Shown here: piece after piece, positions 27,895 through 36,044 of the stretch | Numbering within the stretch: the stretch's first letter is position 1 | Layout: each line of letters begins with the position of its first letter | Made by a program: the position numbers and the translations under genes | NCBI GenBank assembly: GCA_038200275.1 | Contig: JBBPYC010000070.1 | Location: forward strand, 1-51,280 | Source of the DNA: JBBPYC01 sp038200275 | GTDB taxonomy: Bacteria > Pseudomonadota > Gammaproteobacteria > Burkholderiales > Burkholderiaceae_C | Reading direction: 5' to 3' | DNA length: 51,280 nucleotides | Notes under the pieces: model-generated | Seen by the model: only the letters and a program-made list of their open reading frames with translations | Databases searched by the model: none | Told to the model about the DNA's origin: nothing

Positions 27895-28356
27895 TCAACC
27901 AATCACGAAGAGCGGCTGCCCGTATTCGACTGGCTGGCCGTTGTCACAAAGGATTTCCAGAATGGTGCCGGACTTGTCGGTCTCGATCTCGTTCAAAATC
28001 TTCATCGCTTCAATGATGCAGATGGTTTCGCCCTGTTTGACGATCGACCCCACGTCCACAAACGATTTGGAGCCAGGGCTCGCGGCACGGTAGAACGTGC
28101 CCACCATCGGCGATTTGACTGTATGCCCAGTCTGCATCGGTGCCACATCGGACACCGCCGCTGCGTTGACCGGTGCAACGCCAGGCATCGTCATCGGTGG
28201 GCGTGCCGGCTCTGCAACATAGATCGTCGACTGCCCAGGCACCATCGCCGGACTTTTGACAATCCGCACTCGTCCCTCGGCTTCCGTGATTTCGAGCTCG
28301 GTCACGTTGGATTCCGACACCAAGTCGATCAACGTCTTAAGTTTCCGTAAGTCCAT
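27895..28356 (-). CDS. accB: Biotin carboxyl carrier protein AccB
   Basis: AccB carries the carboxybiotin between AccC and the AccAD carboxyltransferase. The 153 residues begin MDLRKLKTLIDLVSESN, have a Pro/Ala/Met-rich linker and a biotinyl domain (KSPMVGTFYRAASPG) with the biotin attachment site EAMKILNE, K119. The second position after Lys is Leu where Met is usual. The start at 28356 matches homologues; the frame extends 28 codons upstream without family similarity. It is the first gene of the accB-accC-prmA run. The aroQ gene that often sits just upstream is not present. Confidence 0.96.
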   Translation of the reverse strand: MDLRKLKTLIDLVSESNVTELEITEAEGRVRIVKSPAMVPGQSTIYVAEPARPPMTMPGVAPVNAAAVSDVAPMQTGHTVKSPMVGTFYRAASPGSKSFVDVGSIVKQGETICIIEAMKILNEIETDKSGTILEILCDNGQPVEYGQPLFVIG

Positions 28357-28475
28357 ACAAATTGCGCCTTCGTGCAAGGATCTTGCACCAGTAATTCGAT
28401 TCGAAGGTTCGATCGTCGCAGTTTTCGGCAGCGCATCCAAACCTGGACGACGTGGCGCAGCAACAAATTGGCTGG

Positions 28476-29054
28476 TCAGCCGATGGATTTAACCCAGCTG
28501 TCTAGCTCGCTGCGTGACAGCTGACCCAACTTGCGTTGCCGGATACGCCCCGCCCGATCGACCAGCAGCGTGAAGGGCAAACCACCGCTTTCGTTGCCTA
28601 GTTGTCTGGACAGCCGAATGCCGGCCAAGCCCACCAAGGCGATCGGAAATGATACCGGGGTGGATTGCAAAAAGCGCTGGACCGCGGGCAGCTGGTCGGC
28701 TGCAAGCCCCACAAGTTGCCATCCGTGCGCGCGGTGCGCTGCATAAAACGCGTCCAGCATGGGCATCTCTTCCACGCAAGGCGCACACCAAGAAGCCCAG
28801 AAGTTGACAAGCAGCGGCCGGCCACTGAAGTCACGCATCGACAAAGTGGTGCCGTCGACCATCTGAAACGACTGCTGCAACAGCATTACGGCAGGTGCGG
28901 TGGTCACGTTGTCAGACACCGCAGTGGACGACGTCCGCTGCCACCAAGCGAGTGCCGCGCCGCCCGCTGCCGCCGTGGCAGCGACACCGGCGACGGCGAG
29001 CAGCTGCCTACGTCCCTGAGGCCGCGCCATAGGTGCAGGTCGATGCTCATTCAT
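28476..29054 (-). CDS. TlpA/ResA-family thiol:disulfide oxidoreductase
   Basis: A 192-residue membrane-anchored thioredoxin-fold protein. After an Arg-rich N-terminus there is one hydrophobic segment (LLAVAGVAATAAAGGAALAW), then a periplasmic redoxin domain with LLVNFWASWCAPCVEEMP, active site CAPC, and the cis-Pro region GLPFTLLVDRAGRI. The family reduces or reoxidises periplasmic cysteines, often in cytochrome c maturation. The start overlaps the stop of the upstream gene (ATGA). No ccm genes are in the window apart from the distant CcsA-like gene at 13002. Confidence 0.88.
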   Translation of the reverse strand: MNEHRPAPMARPQGRRQLLAVAGVAATAAAGGAALAWWQRTSSTAVSDNVTTAPAVMLLQQSFQMVDGTTLSMRDFSGRPLLVNFWASWCAPCVEEMPMLDAFYAAHRAHGWQLVGLAADQLPAVQRFLQSTPVSFPIALVGLAGIRLSRQLGNESGGLPFTLLVDRAGRIRQRKLGQLSRSELDSWVKSIG

Positions 29055-29656
29055 GGCCTTGCAGCCTCGGCTTCATGCAACAGCCGACGCAACGCCGAGG
29101 CATCCCCACGCGGTGCGCGGCCACGGGCATCGGGCTTGAGTGCACCACGCAAGTCGTCATGGTCATACACCACCAGATGCAGGCCGACCGGCTCATCGAT
29201 CGGCTCACAGCGGCACGAAAAACTCAGCGCATCGACCATCTGACCCTGAATGCCGACGATGCTGCGCGGCACGAATGGCACGCCCTGGTCGATCAGCGCG
29301 ATCTCAGCCGATTTGGGATCGTCGCAGAACAATTGGATGAAGATGTTGGAATGGCGAGTCGCCGTGCCACGCCAGACCGAGCCCGTTAAATAAGGCCGAA
29401 ACGCCTCCATCCGGTCCATCCAATCCAGCGCGAGTTGGCGCAGCGCAGCAATTTCAGCAGGCTGCGTATCGGCACAAAACAACACCAAGTGCTCACGCAC
29501 GGCGTCTTCGACCTCTTCGTTGGTCGGCTGCGCCGCGCGCGCTTTCGATACGGCCAGCTGCTGCAATGCGCGCCGCTTGGCAGCCCCGTATTCGAGTCCT
29601 TCTTCCACGATCAGTCGTGCGGCGCAGGCAGCCACTTCCAGTTTCAACGAAGACAT
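29051..29656 (-). CDS. Conserved hypothetical protein with degenerate nucleotidyltransferase-like motif
   Basis: A 201-residue cytoplasmic protein. The N-terminal half is helical (EVAACAARLIVEEGLEYGAAKRRA). The centre has LTGSVWRGTATRHSNIFIQLF, which has the spacing of the nucleotidyltransferase GS-x(n)-G-x(n)-SD-x-D signature, but with Asn-Ile-Phe where the metal-binding Asp residues should be. Similar proteins sit next to tlpA in Burkholderiales and are often labelled hypothetical. No enzymatic role can be supported. Translation is coupled to the TlpA-like gene by a four-base overlap. It is divergent from the pseudo-receiver gene. Confidence 0.7.
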   Translation of the reverse strand: MSSLKLEVAACAARLIVEEGLEYGAAKRRALQQLAVSKARAAQPTNEEVEDAVREHLVLFCADTQPAEIAALRQLALDWMDRMEAFRPYLTGSVWRGTATRHSNIFIQLFCDDPKSAEIALIDQGVPFVPRSIVGIQGQMVDALSFSCRCEPIDEPVGLHLVVYDHDDLRGALKPDARGRAPRGDASALRRLLHEAEAARP

Positions 29657-29707
29657 GTTGCGATTGTGCGCATGCTGTCGATCACAAGCGCACGGTGAGG
29701 GCGCGAT

Positions 29708-29736
29708 TTGTTAACTGGCTTAAACATGCCTACACT
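29708..29736 (+). promoter_or_regulatory. Candidate sigma-70 promoter of the pseudo-receiver gene
   Basis: TTGTTA (29708-29713) and TACACT (29731-29736) match four of six consensus bases each and are separated by exactly 17 bp. Transcription would begin near 29743, 35 bases before ATG 29778. Confidence 0.45.
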
Positions 29737-29777
29737 TCTCTTTCTGCTCGCACATTTGCTGAAAGACGTTTTCAATC

Positions 29778-30545
29778 ATGGGGTTGTTGGACAAAATTCG
29801 ACGCGACCGGACGACCCAAGCTGATGTGCAGCCGCCTGCATCCGGCGAGCAGTCAGGCATGGACCATCCTTCTTCACGCCCTCCGTCGAGCGTGCCTTCC
29901 GCATGGCACGATTACGCCGATACGGATGACAACAGCATGGCCGATACGATTCCTGCAGGCTTGGAGTTCGATCCGCAGGCCGGCCAAGACGACTTCTCCG
30001 AGTTCGGGCCGTCTCAGTTTGGAGACTCATCGGTGGCGCCTCTCGCGGGCGGTATGACCGGCCCAAGCGCCTTGTCCCGCGCTGCTCAAGACGACCGGAT
30101 CGGTCGACGAATCAATCCACTGCCGGGCACGCGGGTGCTGATCATCGACGAATCGTTCGCATTGATCAGCGGATTGCGTCGTTTGATGCGGCAAAACAAG
30201 CTGGAGCCGATCGAAGCGGTTGGGGGCGAGCGTGGACTCGAACTCGCATTCAGCATGGCACCCCAGTTGATATTTCTGGCAGTCGCGATGCCCGGCATGA
30301 GCGGCTTCAATACCCTGCGTGCGCTCCGTCGCGATCCGCGAACCCGGGATGTGCCGGTTATCATGATGAGCAGCAATGTCCAGGCCACAGAGACCACCTA
30401 TCTGCGTCGCATGGGCGCAGACGACTTCATGGTCAAGCCGTTCACGCGTGTGGATGTGTTCAAACGCATCGAAAATCTGCTCGATCAGAACTGCATCCCG
30501 CGGCGGCCAATCGTGGCGGAATCGCAGCCACCCAGCGACCCGTAG
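29778..30545 (+). CDS. Receiver-domain protein lacking the phospho-acceptor Asp
   Basis: A 255-residue protein with an acidic, Ser/Pro/Gln-rich N-terminal half (1-115) and a C-terminal CheY-like receiver domain. The domain keeps the acidic site (LIIDES, D124/E125), the switch Ser (IMMSSN) and the conserved Lys (FMVKPF, K220). The phospho-acceptor position reads LAVAMPGMSG, so Asp is Ala at residue 168 (codon GCA). It resembles PilG/PilH-type twitching or chemotaxis receivers but cannot be phosphorylated in the usual way. The N-terminal extension is not recognised. It stands alone, 97 bp before ruvC. Confidence 0.8.
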   Translation: MGLLDKIRRDRTTQADVQPPASGEQSGMDHPSSRPPSSVPSAWHDYADTDDNSMADTIPAGLEFDPQAGQDDFSEFGPSQFGDSSVAPLAGGMTGPSALSRAAQDDRIGRRINPLPGTRVLIIDESFALISGLRRLMRQNKLEPIEAVGGERGLELAFSMAPQLIFLAVAMPGMSGFNTLRALRRDPRTRDVPVIMMSSNVQATETTYLRRMGADDFMVKPFTRVDVFKRIENLLDQNCIPRRPIVAESQPPSDP

Positions 30546-30642
30546 GCGTCTTGACACGCACGGGCGCTGACCGTTGCATCGCCAATACAAGGGAGTTGAC
30601 GATTGCGACTGGCGCGCTGCCTTTCCAGTAGCATTTAAAGCC

Positions 30643-31191
30643 ATGAGAATTCTCGGTATCGATCCCGGTTTGCGTTGCACAGGCTTTGGCGTGCTTGATG
30701 TGGAAGGAAGCGCACTGCACTATGTCGCCAGTGGCACGATCGGCACGACCCATCTGCCGCAAGGCGACTTGCCGGGTCGCCTGAAGGCGCTGTTTGACGG
30801 CATTCGTGAAGTCCAGCAGCGCTATCAACCGACCGAGTCGGCGGTCGAGATCGTTTTTGTGAATGTGAATCCACAGTCAACCTTGTTGCTAGGCCAAGCA
30901 CGCGGTGCCTGCCTTACAGCGCTGGTCGCGTGCGAACTCAGCGTGGCTGAATACACCGCGCTGCAGATGAAGAAAGCGGTGGTTGGCCACGGGCACGCAG
31001 CAAAATCACAAGTGCAGGAGATGGTGCGACGTCTGCTCGCACTGCCGAAGCCGCCTGGCCCGGACGCAGCTGACGCACTCGGCTTGGCAATCACGCACGC
31101 CCACGTCGGTCAATCCATGACGCGGCTGGCGCAGTCCACTCCACTCTCTCGTCGCAGCAGTTCAATGTATACGGCCGGACGCAGTCATTGA
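30643..31191 (+). CDS. ruvC: Holliday junction resolvase RuvC
   Basis: RuvC cuts Holliday junctions as a dimer with RuvAB during recombination repair. The 182 residues have the RNase H-like fold with catalytic D7 (RILGIDPGLRCTGFG), E69 (AVEIVFVNVNPQSTLLLGQARG cut at 20), and D141/D144 (GPDAADALGLAITH). ATG 30643 begins the family N-terminus; the frame extends 23 codons upstream without similarity. The C-terminus has a short Ser/Arg tail. ruvA and ruvB, usually adjacent, are not in the window. Confidence 0.95.
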   Translation: MRILGIDPGLRCTGFGVLDVEGSALHYVASGTIGTTHLPQGDLPGRLKALFDGIREVQQRYQPTESAVEIVFVNVNPQSTLLLGQARGACLTALVACELSVAEYTALQMKKAVVGHGHAAKSQVQEMVRRLLALPKPPGPDAADALGLAITHAHVGQSMTRLAQSTPLSRRSSSMYTAGRSH

Positions 31192-31237
31192 TGGCGGCGT
31201 GCCGCTCCAGCCTCATCCTGTGAACTTGTCTGGCTAG

Positions 31238-31426
31238 CTAACCGGCCTCGGTGAAGATGCGCTGCACAATCAGCACCGCAAAGAAGCTGGCTGCCGTCAC
31301 GAGCGTCCATTTGAATGTGATCAGACCAGCCACCCGATAGCGCCTATCACCGGTTGCTGCGTAGATGCCGAAGCAAACCGCTGCGGCCAGCAGCAGCAGG
31401 AAGAATGCACCTCGAACGATCAGCAC
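31238..31426 (-). CDS. Small two-helix membrane protein
   Basis: A 62-residue protein with two hydrophobic segments (LIVRGAFFLLLLAAAVCFG and TLVTAASFFAVLIVQRIF) separated by a short basic loop (TGDRRYRVAGLITFKW). Proteins of this pattern occur in many Burkholderiales as conserved hypotheticals; no function is known to me. The start codon is GTG. It lies downstream of lpxC in the same direction with a 71-bp gap and converges on ruvC. Confidence 0.65.
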   Translation of the reverse strand: MLIVRGAFFLLLLAAAVCFGIYAATGDRRYRVAGLITFKWTLVTAASFFAVLIVQRIFTEAG

Positions 31427-31497
31427 GGCGCTGCTTGCCCCAGCCAGTCAAATCGACAGCAGACTTGCGAGCCGCTCGCGTCGCACAAAATCTGAAC

Positions 31498-32421
31498 TTA
31501 CCAAGCCAACATCGGTCTGGCAAAACCAACCGGTGCCTGCCCGGCCTTGTCAAAGCTGACGACATCGTAGGCCCCTGGCCGATCAAGCAGGGCGCGCAGC
31601 AACTGGTTGTTCAAAGCATGCCCGGAGCGAAATGCGCTGTAGGCTGCGAGCAGCGGTCTGCCCAGCAGATACAGATCCCCGATCGCGTCGAGGATCTTGT
31701 GTTTGGCGAACTCGTCTTCATAGCGCAGGCCGTCGCCGTTGAGTACCTTGTAGTCGTCCATCACGATCGCGTTGTCCAACCCGCCGCCAAGCGCAAGACC
31801 GTTTGCCCGCAGCGCCTCGACGTCCCGAGTGAAGCCAAACGTACGTGCGCGTGCGATGTCACGTGCATAGGAGCCCGAGGAGAAATCGAACTCGACCCGT
31901 TGACCGGTCGAATCAACCGCCGGATGGTGAAAATCAATCTCGAAGCCGAGCTTGAAGCCGTGCCAGGGCAACAGCCGCGCCCACTTCGTAGCTGCGCCCT
32001 CGCCTTCACGAACTTCGACTGGCTGCAACACCCGGATGAAACGCCGAGGCGCGGGTTGTATTTCGATGCCCGCACTCTGCAGCAAAAATACAAACGACGC
32101 GGCAGAGCCATCAAGGATTGGCACTTCCTCGGCATTGATGTCAACGTACAGGTTGTCAATACCGAGACCAGCACAGGCCGACATCAGGTGCTCAACGGTG
32201 TGCACCTGTGCGCCACCGACCGAGATGGTCGAAGCGAGTCGTGTGTCGGTAACCGCACGAGCAGAAACTGGAATATCGACCGGCTCCGCCAAGTCCACGC
32301 GGCGAAACACGATGCCGGTGTCGGGCTGCGCCGCACGCAAGGTCAATTCGACCCGGCGCCCACTGTGCAATCCCACACCGACCGCCCTGCTCACGGTTTT
32401 AAGGGTTCTTTGTTGTATCAC
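31498..32421 (-). CDS. lpxC: UDP-3-O-acyl-N-acetylglucosamine deacetylase LpxC
   Basis: LpxC is the zinc deacetylase that commits UDP-acyl-GlcNAc to lipid A. The 307 residues begin MIQQRTLKTVSRAVGVGLHSG and carry QVHTVEHLMSA with catalytic-site E77 and zinc ligand H78. HKILDAIGDL holds the other zinc His and Asp, and FRSGHALNNQLL the active-site His. Length is normal. The start codon is GTG 32421. A perfect TGTGA-N6-TCACA palindrome lies 20-35 bases before it. As usual it closes the dcw cluster after ftsZ. Confidence 0.96.
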   Translation of the reverse strand: MIQQRTLKTVSRAVGVGLHSGRRVELTLRAAQPDTGIVFRRVDLAEPVDIPVSARAVTDTRLASTISVGGAQVHTVEHLMSACAGLGIDNLYVDINAEEVPILDGSAASFVFLLQSAGIEIQPAPRRFIRVLQPVEVREGEGAATKWARLLPWHGFKLGFEIDFHHPAVDSTGQRVEFDFSSGSYARDIARARTFGFTRDVEALRANGLALGGGLDNAIVMDDYKVLNGDGLRYEDEFAKHKILDAIGDLYLLGRPLLAAYSAFRSGHALNNQLLRALLDRPGAYDVVSFDKAGQAPVGFARPMLAW

Positions 32422-32440
32422 TTGGCGCCAATTTTACATT

Positions 32441-32456
32441 TGTGACTTCCGTCACA
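32441..32456. promoter_or_regulatory. CRP/Vfr-type palindrome upstream of lpxC
   Basis: TGTGACTTCCGTCACA is an exact TGTGA-N6-TCACA, the consensus of CRP-family regulators. It lies in the 131-bp ftsZ-lpxC spacer, centred about 27 bases before the lpxC GTG, so binding would probably block or alter initiation there. As RNA it can also form a six-pair hairpin, but without a T-tract. Confidence 0.5.
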
Positions 32457-32552
32457 CTGCATGACACGTGCACCGGTTGCGAAACACACCCGTCATAGCG
32501 CCGAAAAGCGGACTCGCCCCCTGCGTGTTGTGTGAAGTGGGTCCACCGCGAA

Positions 32553-33761
32553 TCAGTCGGCCTGCTTGCGCAGAAACGCCGGGATCTCGAAGTCGTCCAT
32601 GCCACCGGCCGACAATGCGTCAACCTTGGCCGACGCGCTGCGTCCGCTTCGCCAGACGCTGGGTACCGTCATGCCCTGGTAGTCGGGTTGGCCGGCACCC
32701 GTCAGACCAGTTGTCATGTTCGCATTGGGCATCGCAAACGGCGCGCCGCCATCGGTGCCAGTGCGGATTACTTGCAGCGGTGGCGCGGTGCGACGCATAG
32801 CGCTGCGCGACAGGCCAGTTGCAATCACGGTTACGCGAATCTGCTCACCGAGGCTCTCGTCGTAGGCAGTGCCGTAGATCACATGAGCTTCTGGCGATGC
32901 ATAGTCGCGGATCGTGTTCATGGCAAGCCGCGATTCGGCCAATTTCAACGATCCCTTGGCTGCGGTAATCAGTACCAGCACGCCCTTGGCGCCGGACAGG
33001 TTGATGCCTTCCAGCAATGGGCATGCGACCGCTTGTTCGGCCGCGATGCGGGCGCGGTCCGGGCCTTCCGCCGCAGCAGTGCCCATCATCGCCTTGCCTG
33101 GCTCGCCCATCACGGTGCGTACGTCTTCGAAGTCGACGTTCACATGGCCAGGGACGTTGATGATCTCGGCAATGCCGCCAACGGCGTTCTTCAGCACGTC
33201 ATTGGCTTCGGCAAACGCTTGGTCCTGTGTGATTTCGTCGCCCAACACGTCAAGCAGTTTTTCGTTCAGCACCACGATCAGCGAATCCACGTTCGCTTCG
33301 AGTTCCTGCAACCCGACTTCAGCGTTCGTCATGCGCCGCCCGCCCTCCCAATCAAAAGGCTTGGTCACGACACCGACGGTCAGAATCCCCATCTCTTTTG
33401 CGACACGCGCGATCACTGGCGCGGCGCCGGTGCCGGTACCGCCACCCATGCCGGCCGTGATGAACAACATGTGCGCGCCACTGATCGCGGTGCGGATTGC
33501 GTCTTCGGCTGCATGCGCGGCATCGCGGCCTTTGTCGGGTTTGCTGCCGGCGCCCAGGCCACTGGTGCCCAACTGAATGGTGCGATGTGCAGAACTGCGC
33601 GCAAGTGCCTGCGCATCGGTGTTTGCACAGACGAATTCGACCCCTTGAACCGCACAGTCGATCATGTGCTCGACCGCGTTGCCGCCGCCGCCACCAACAC
33701 CGATCACCTTGATCTGCGTACCCATGTTGAACTCTTCGGTCTCGATCATTTCAATGCTCAT
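32553..33761 (-). CDS. ftsZ: Cell division protein FtsZ
   Basis: FtsZ is the tubulin-like GTPase forming the division ring. The 402 residues have VIGVGGGGGNAVEHM, the tubulin signature GMGGGTGTGAAPV, a T7 loop region with VNVDFEDVRTVM, a Gly/Thr-rich linker and the conserved C-terminal peptide DDFEIPAFLRKQAD, which binds FtsA and ZipA. Start ATG 33761 (MSIEMIETEEFNMGTQIKV) matches homologues; the frame continues 41 codons into the ftsA spacer without similarity. The spacer to ftsA is 166 bp and may hold a separate promoter. Confidence 0.97.
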   Translation of the reverse strand: MSIEMIETEEFNMGTQIKVIGVGGGGGNAVEHMIDCAVQGVEFVCANTDAQALARSSAHRTIQLGTSGLGAGSKPDKGRDAAHAAEDAIRTAISGAHMLFITAGMGGGTGTGAAPVIARVAKEMGILTVGVVTKPFDWEGGRRMTNAEVGLQELEANVDSLIVVLNEKLLDVLGDEITQDQAFAEANDVLKNAVGGIAEIINVPGHVNVDFEDVRTVMGEPGKAMMGTAAAEGPDRARIAAEQAVACPLLEGINLSGAKGVLVLITAAKGSLKLAESRLAMNTIRDYASPEAHVIYGTAYDESLGEQIRVTVIATGLSRSAMRRTAPPLQVIRTGTDGGAPFAMPNANMTTGLTGAGQPDYQGMTVPSVWRSGRSASAKVDALSAGGMDDFEIPAFLRKQAD

Positions 33762-33927
33762 GACTGGCTTCTTTCTTTCGTTTTTGGAGAGGTGAAAAGT
33801 GGGATGGAAAACGGTGAGTGGGCGTTGTCTGAAACCCGGCCCACCAGCGGAGCAATGCAGCACCGTCGGCCCCAGGGCGGCCATTGATGCATCAGGTTGG
33901 AAGGATGACGAGCGGCATGCGACATGA

Positions 33928-35157
33928 TCAAAAATTCCCCACGAACCATTCCTTCATGCGTCCCATCGCGGTCTTCATGGAACCGTTTTTCTGCGACACC
34001 TTGAAGCCACGCAAACGGCCCAGCCTGGCTTCTGCGATCAGTCCCATCACCGTGGCAGCACGTGGTTGCGCCACCATGTCGGAAAGCGCGCTCGAATATT
34101 TCGGCAGGCCGCGCCGCACCGGCTTCAAAAAGATGTCCTCGCCGAGTTCGACCAATCCTGGAATCGCTGCGCTGCCACCGGTCAACACAATGCCCGAGGA
34201 CAGCACTTCTTCGAAGCCGGAGTCGCGGATCACTTGTTGCACCAGCGTGAAGATTTCTTCCATGCGCGGCTCAATCACGCCGGCCAGCGCCTGGCGGCTC
34301 AACACACGCGGGCCGCGATCGCCCAGGCCCGGCACTTCAACCTGTGCCTCGGGAGACGCGAGCAACTGCTTGGCGCAGCCGCTTTCGACCTTGATGTCTT
34401 CCGCGTCCTTGGTTGGCGTGCGCAGCGCCATCGCAATGTCGCTTGTAATCAGATCGCCAGCAATCGGGATCACCGCGGTGTGCCGGATCGCACCGTTGGT
34501 GTAGATCGCCACATCGGTGGTGCCGGCGCCGATATCGACGCAGGCGACGCCGAGTTCGCGTTCGTCTTCGGTCAACACCGCCTGCGCTGACGCCAGCGGG
34601 TTCAGCATGAGTTGATCCACGTCCAGGCCGCAGCGGCGCACGCATTTGATGATGTTCTCGGCCGCGCTCTGCGCGCCTGTCACGATGTGCACCTTGGCCT
34701 CGAGCCGAAGGCCACTCATGCCGATCGGCTCACGCACGTCCTGGCCGTCGATGACGAATTCCTGCGGTTCCACCAGCAACAAACGCTGATCGGTTGAGAT
34801 GTTGATCGTGCGTGCGGTCTCCACCACACGCGCCACATCAGCCTGGGTGACTTCGCGGTCCTTTATCGCCACCATGCCGGTCGAATTGATGCCGCGAATG
34901 TGGCTGCCGGTAATGCCCGTGGACACCCGCGCGATGCGACAGTCGGCCATTAACTCCGCTTCTTTCAGCGCCTGCTGAATGCTTTGCACCGTGGCTTCAA
35001 TGTTCACCACCACACCGCGCTTCAACCCATTGCTCGGCGCAATGCCAAGCCCAGCGAGCTTCAACTCACCACTGCCTTGCACTTCAGCAACCACGACCAT
35101 TACTTTGGCCGTCCCGATGTCGAGGCCAACGATCAAGTCCTTGTAATCTCTTGCCAT
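33928..35157 (-). CDS. ftsA: Cell division protein FtsA
   Basis: FtsA is an actin-like ATPase that tethers FtsZ to the membrane and recruits later divisome proteins. The 409 residues show the phosphate-1 region IVGLDIGTAKVMVVVAEV, the SHS2/1C domain with GITGSHIRGINSTGMVAI, phosphate-2 VDIGAGTTDVAIY, the adenosine motif GIVLTGGSAAIPG and a C-terminal amphipathic helix (GRMKEWFVGNF) for membrane binding. ATG 35157 is the normal start. It is separated from ftsQ by 71 bp. Confidence 0.97.
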   Translation of the reverse strand: MARDYKDLIVGLDIGTAKVMVVVAEVQGSGELKLAGLGIAPSNGLKRGVVVNIEATVQSIQQALKEAELMADCRIARVSTGITGSHIRGINSTGMVAIKDREVTQADVARVVETARTINISTDQRLLLVEPQEFVIDGQDVREPIGMSGLRLEAKVHIVTGAQSAAENIIKCVRRCGLDVDQLMLNPLASAQAVLTEDERELGVACVDIGAGTTDVAIYTNGAIRHTAVIPIAGDLITSDIAMALRTPTKDAEDIKVESGCAKQLLASPEAQVEVPGLGDRGPRVLSRQALAGVIEPRMEEIFTLVQQVIRDSGFEEVLSSGIVLTGGSAAIPGLVELGEDIFLKPVRRGLPKYSSALSDMVAQPRAATVMGLIAEARLGRLRGFKVSQKNGSMKTAMGRMKEWFVGNF

Positions 35158-35228
35158 ATTTCAACTTTGTTGATTGCGTCGCTGGGCCGCCATATTCGTC
35201 GTTTTAATGGTGTAGGCCCGCTTGCTGC

Positions 35229-36044
35229 TCAACGCTTTTTCTTGCTGTTGTTTTTTCGATTCGTTGTCTTGCCTGCGTCGACGCCTGTGGTCACACCGCG
35301 CAGCCGCAGCGCGTAACCATCCGCATAGCGCAGATCGGCCGATTCGATCGCATCCGGCTCGCGCCCTTGCTGCTTCGTGACGTTTTCGGCTGTGCGGACA
35401 AATCGGCTCGTGCGCTCGAGCACGTCGGCGATGGTGCCGGTGCCAAGCTCGATTTGACCCTCCGAATCCAGCCGCACGCGCCAGTCACCACGCCCCGTCA
35501 GCTCAAGCTGCTCGATGCCTAGGTCCAACGGTTCGAGCACCGGCTCGAGGGCGCGGAACATGTCGAGCAAATGAGCCGACTGTGTATCCGGGCCGATCAG
35601 GCGCGGCAGCGCGTCCTGATCGACTTCACCGACATTTGCCTCGAACACTTCGCCCAGCTCGTTGAGCATCTGCGAGCCATTGGGATTGCCCCACAACGCG
35701 ACCGCTTGTTGTTCGCGCAGCGACACCCGCAGCCGATCTGGAAACTCCCGCGATACCACCGCGCGACGCACCCAGGGCACCGACTCGAACGCCATGCGTG
35801 TGGCCGGCAGATCGACGGTGAAGAAGTTGCCATTCAACTTGGGCGCAACGTTGCTGCGCAGCGTCTGCGCATTCGCATGCACGATCTCGCCGTCCACTTC
35901 AATGCTGCGGATCGAGAAGGCCGAATGCCGTGCTGCCCACCAAAGAACGGCCGACAGCACGAGCACAAAGCAGGCTGCGAACAGCAGGCTTGCTGTCAGG
36001 TTCATCAACCGGACGTCAAATGGCGCAGGCATCGTGTCGCTCAT
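35229..36044 (-). CDS. ftsQ: Cell division protein FtsQ
   Basis: FtsQ is a bitopic inner-membrane protein linking early and late divisome proteins through FtsB/FtsL. The 271 residues have a short cytoplasmic part, one membrane helix (LLFAACFVLVLSAVLWW), the POTRA domain beginning at FSIRSIEVDGEIVHA, and the beta domain with VPWVRRAVVSREFPDRLRV. The C-terminus is unusually basic (NRKNNSKKKR). ATG 36044 overlaps the ddl stop (ATGA); the longer frame to 36287 lies within ddl. Confidence 0.94.
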   Translation of the reverse strand: MSDTMPAPFDVRLMNLTASLLFAACFVLVLSAVLWWAARHSAFSIRSIEVDGEIVHANAQTLRSNVAPKLNGNFFTVDLPATRMAFESVPWVRRAVVSREFPDRLRVSLREQQAVALWGNPNGSQMLNELGEVFEANVGEVDQDALPRLIGPDTQSAHLLDMFRALEPVLEPLDLGIEQLELTGRGDWRVRLDSEGQIELGTGTIADVLERTSRFVRTAENVTKQQGREPDAIESADLRYADGYALRLRGVTTGVDAGKTTNRKNNSKKKR

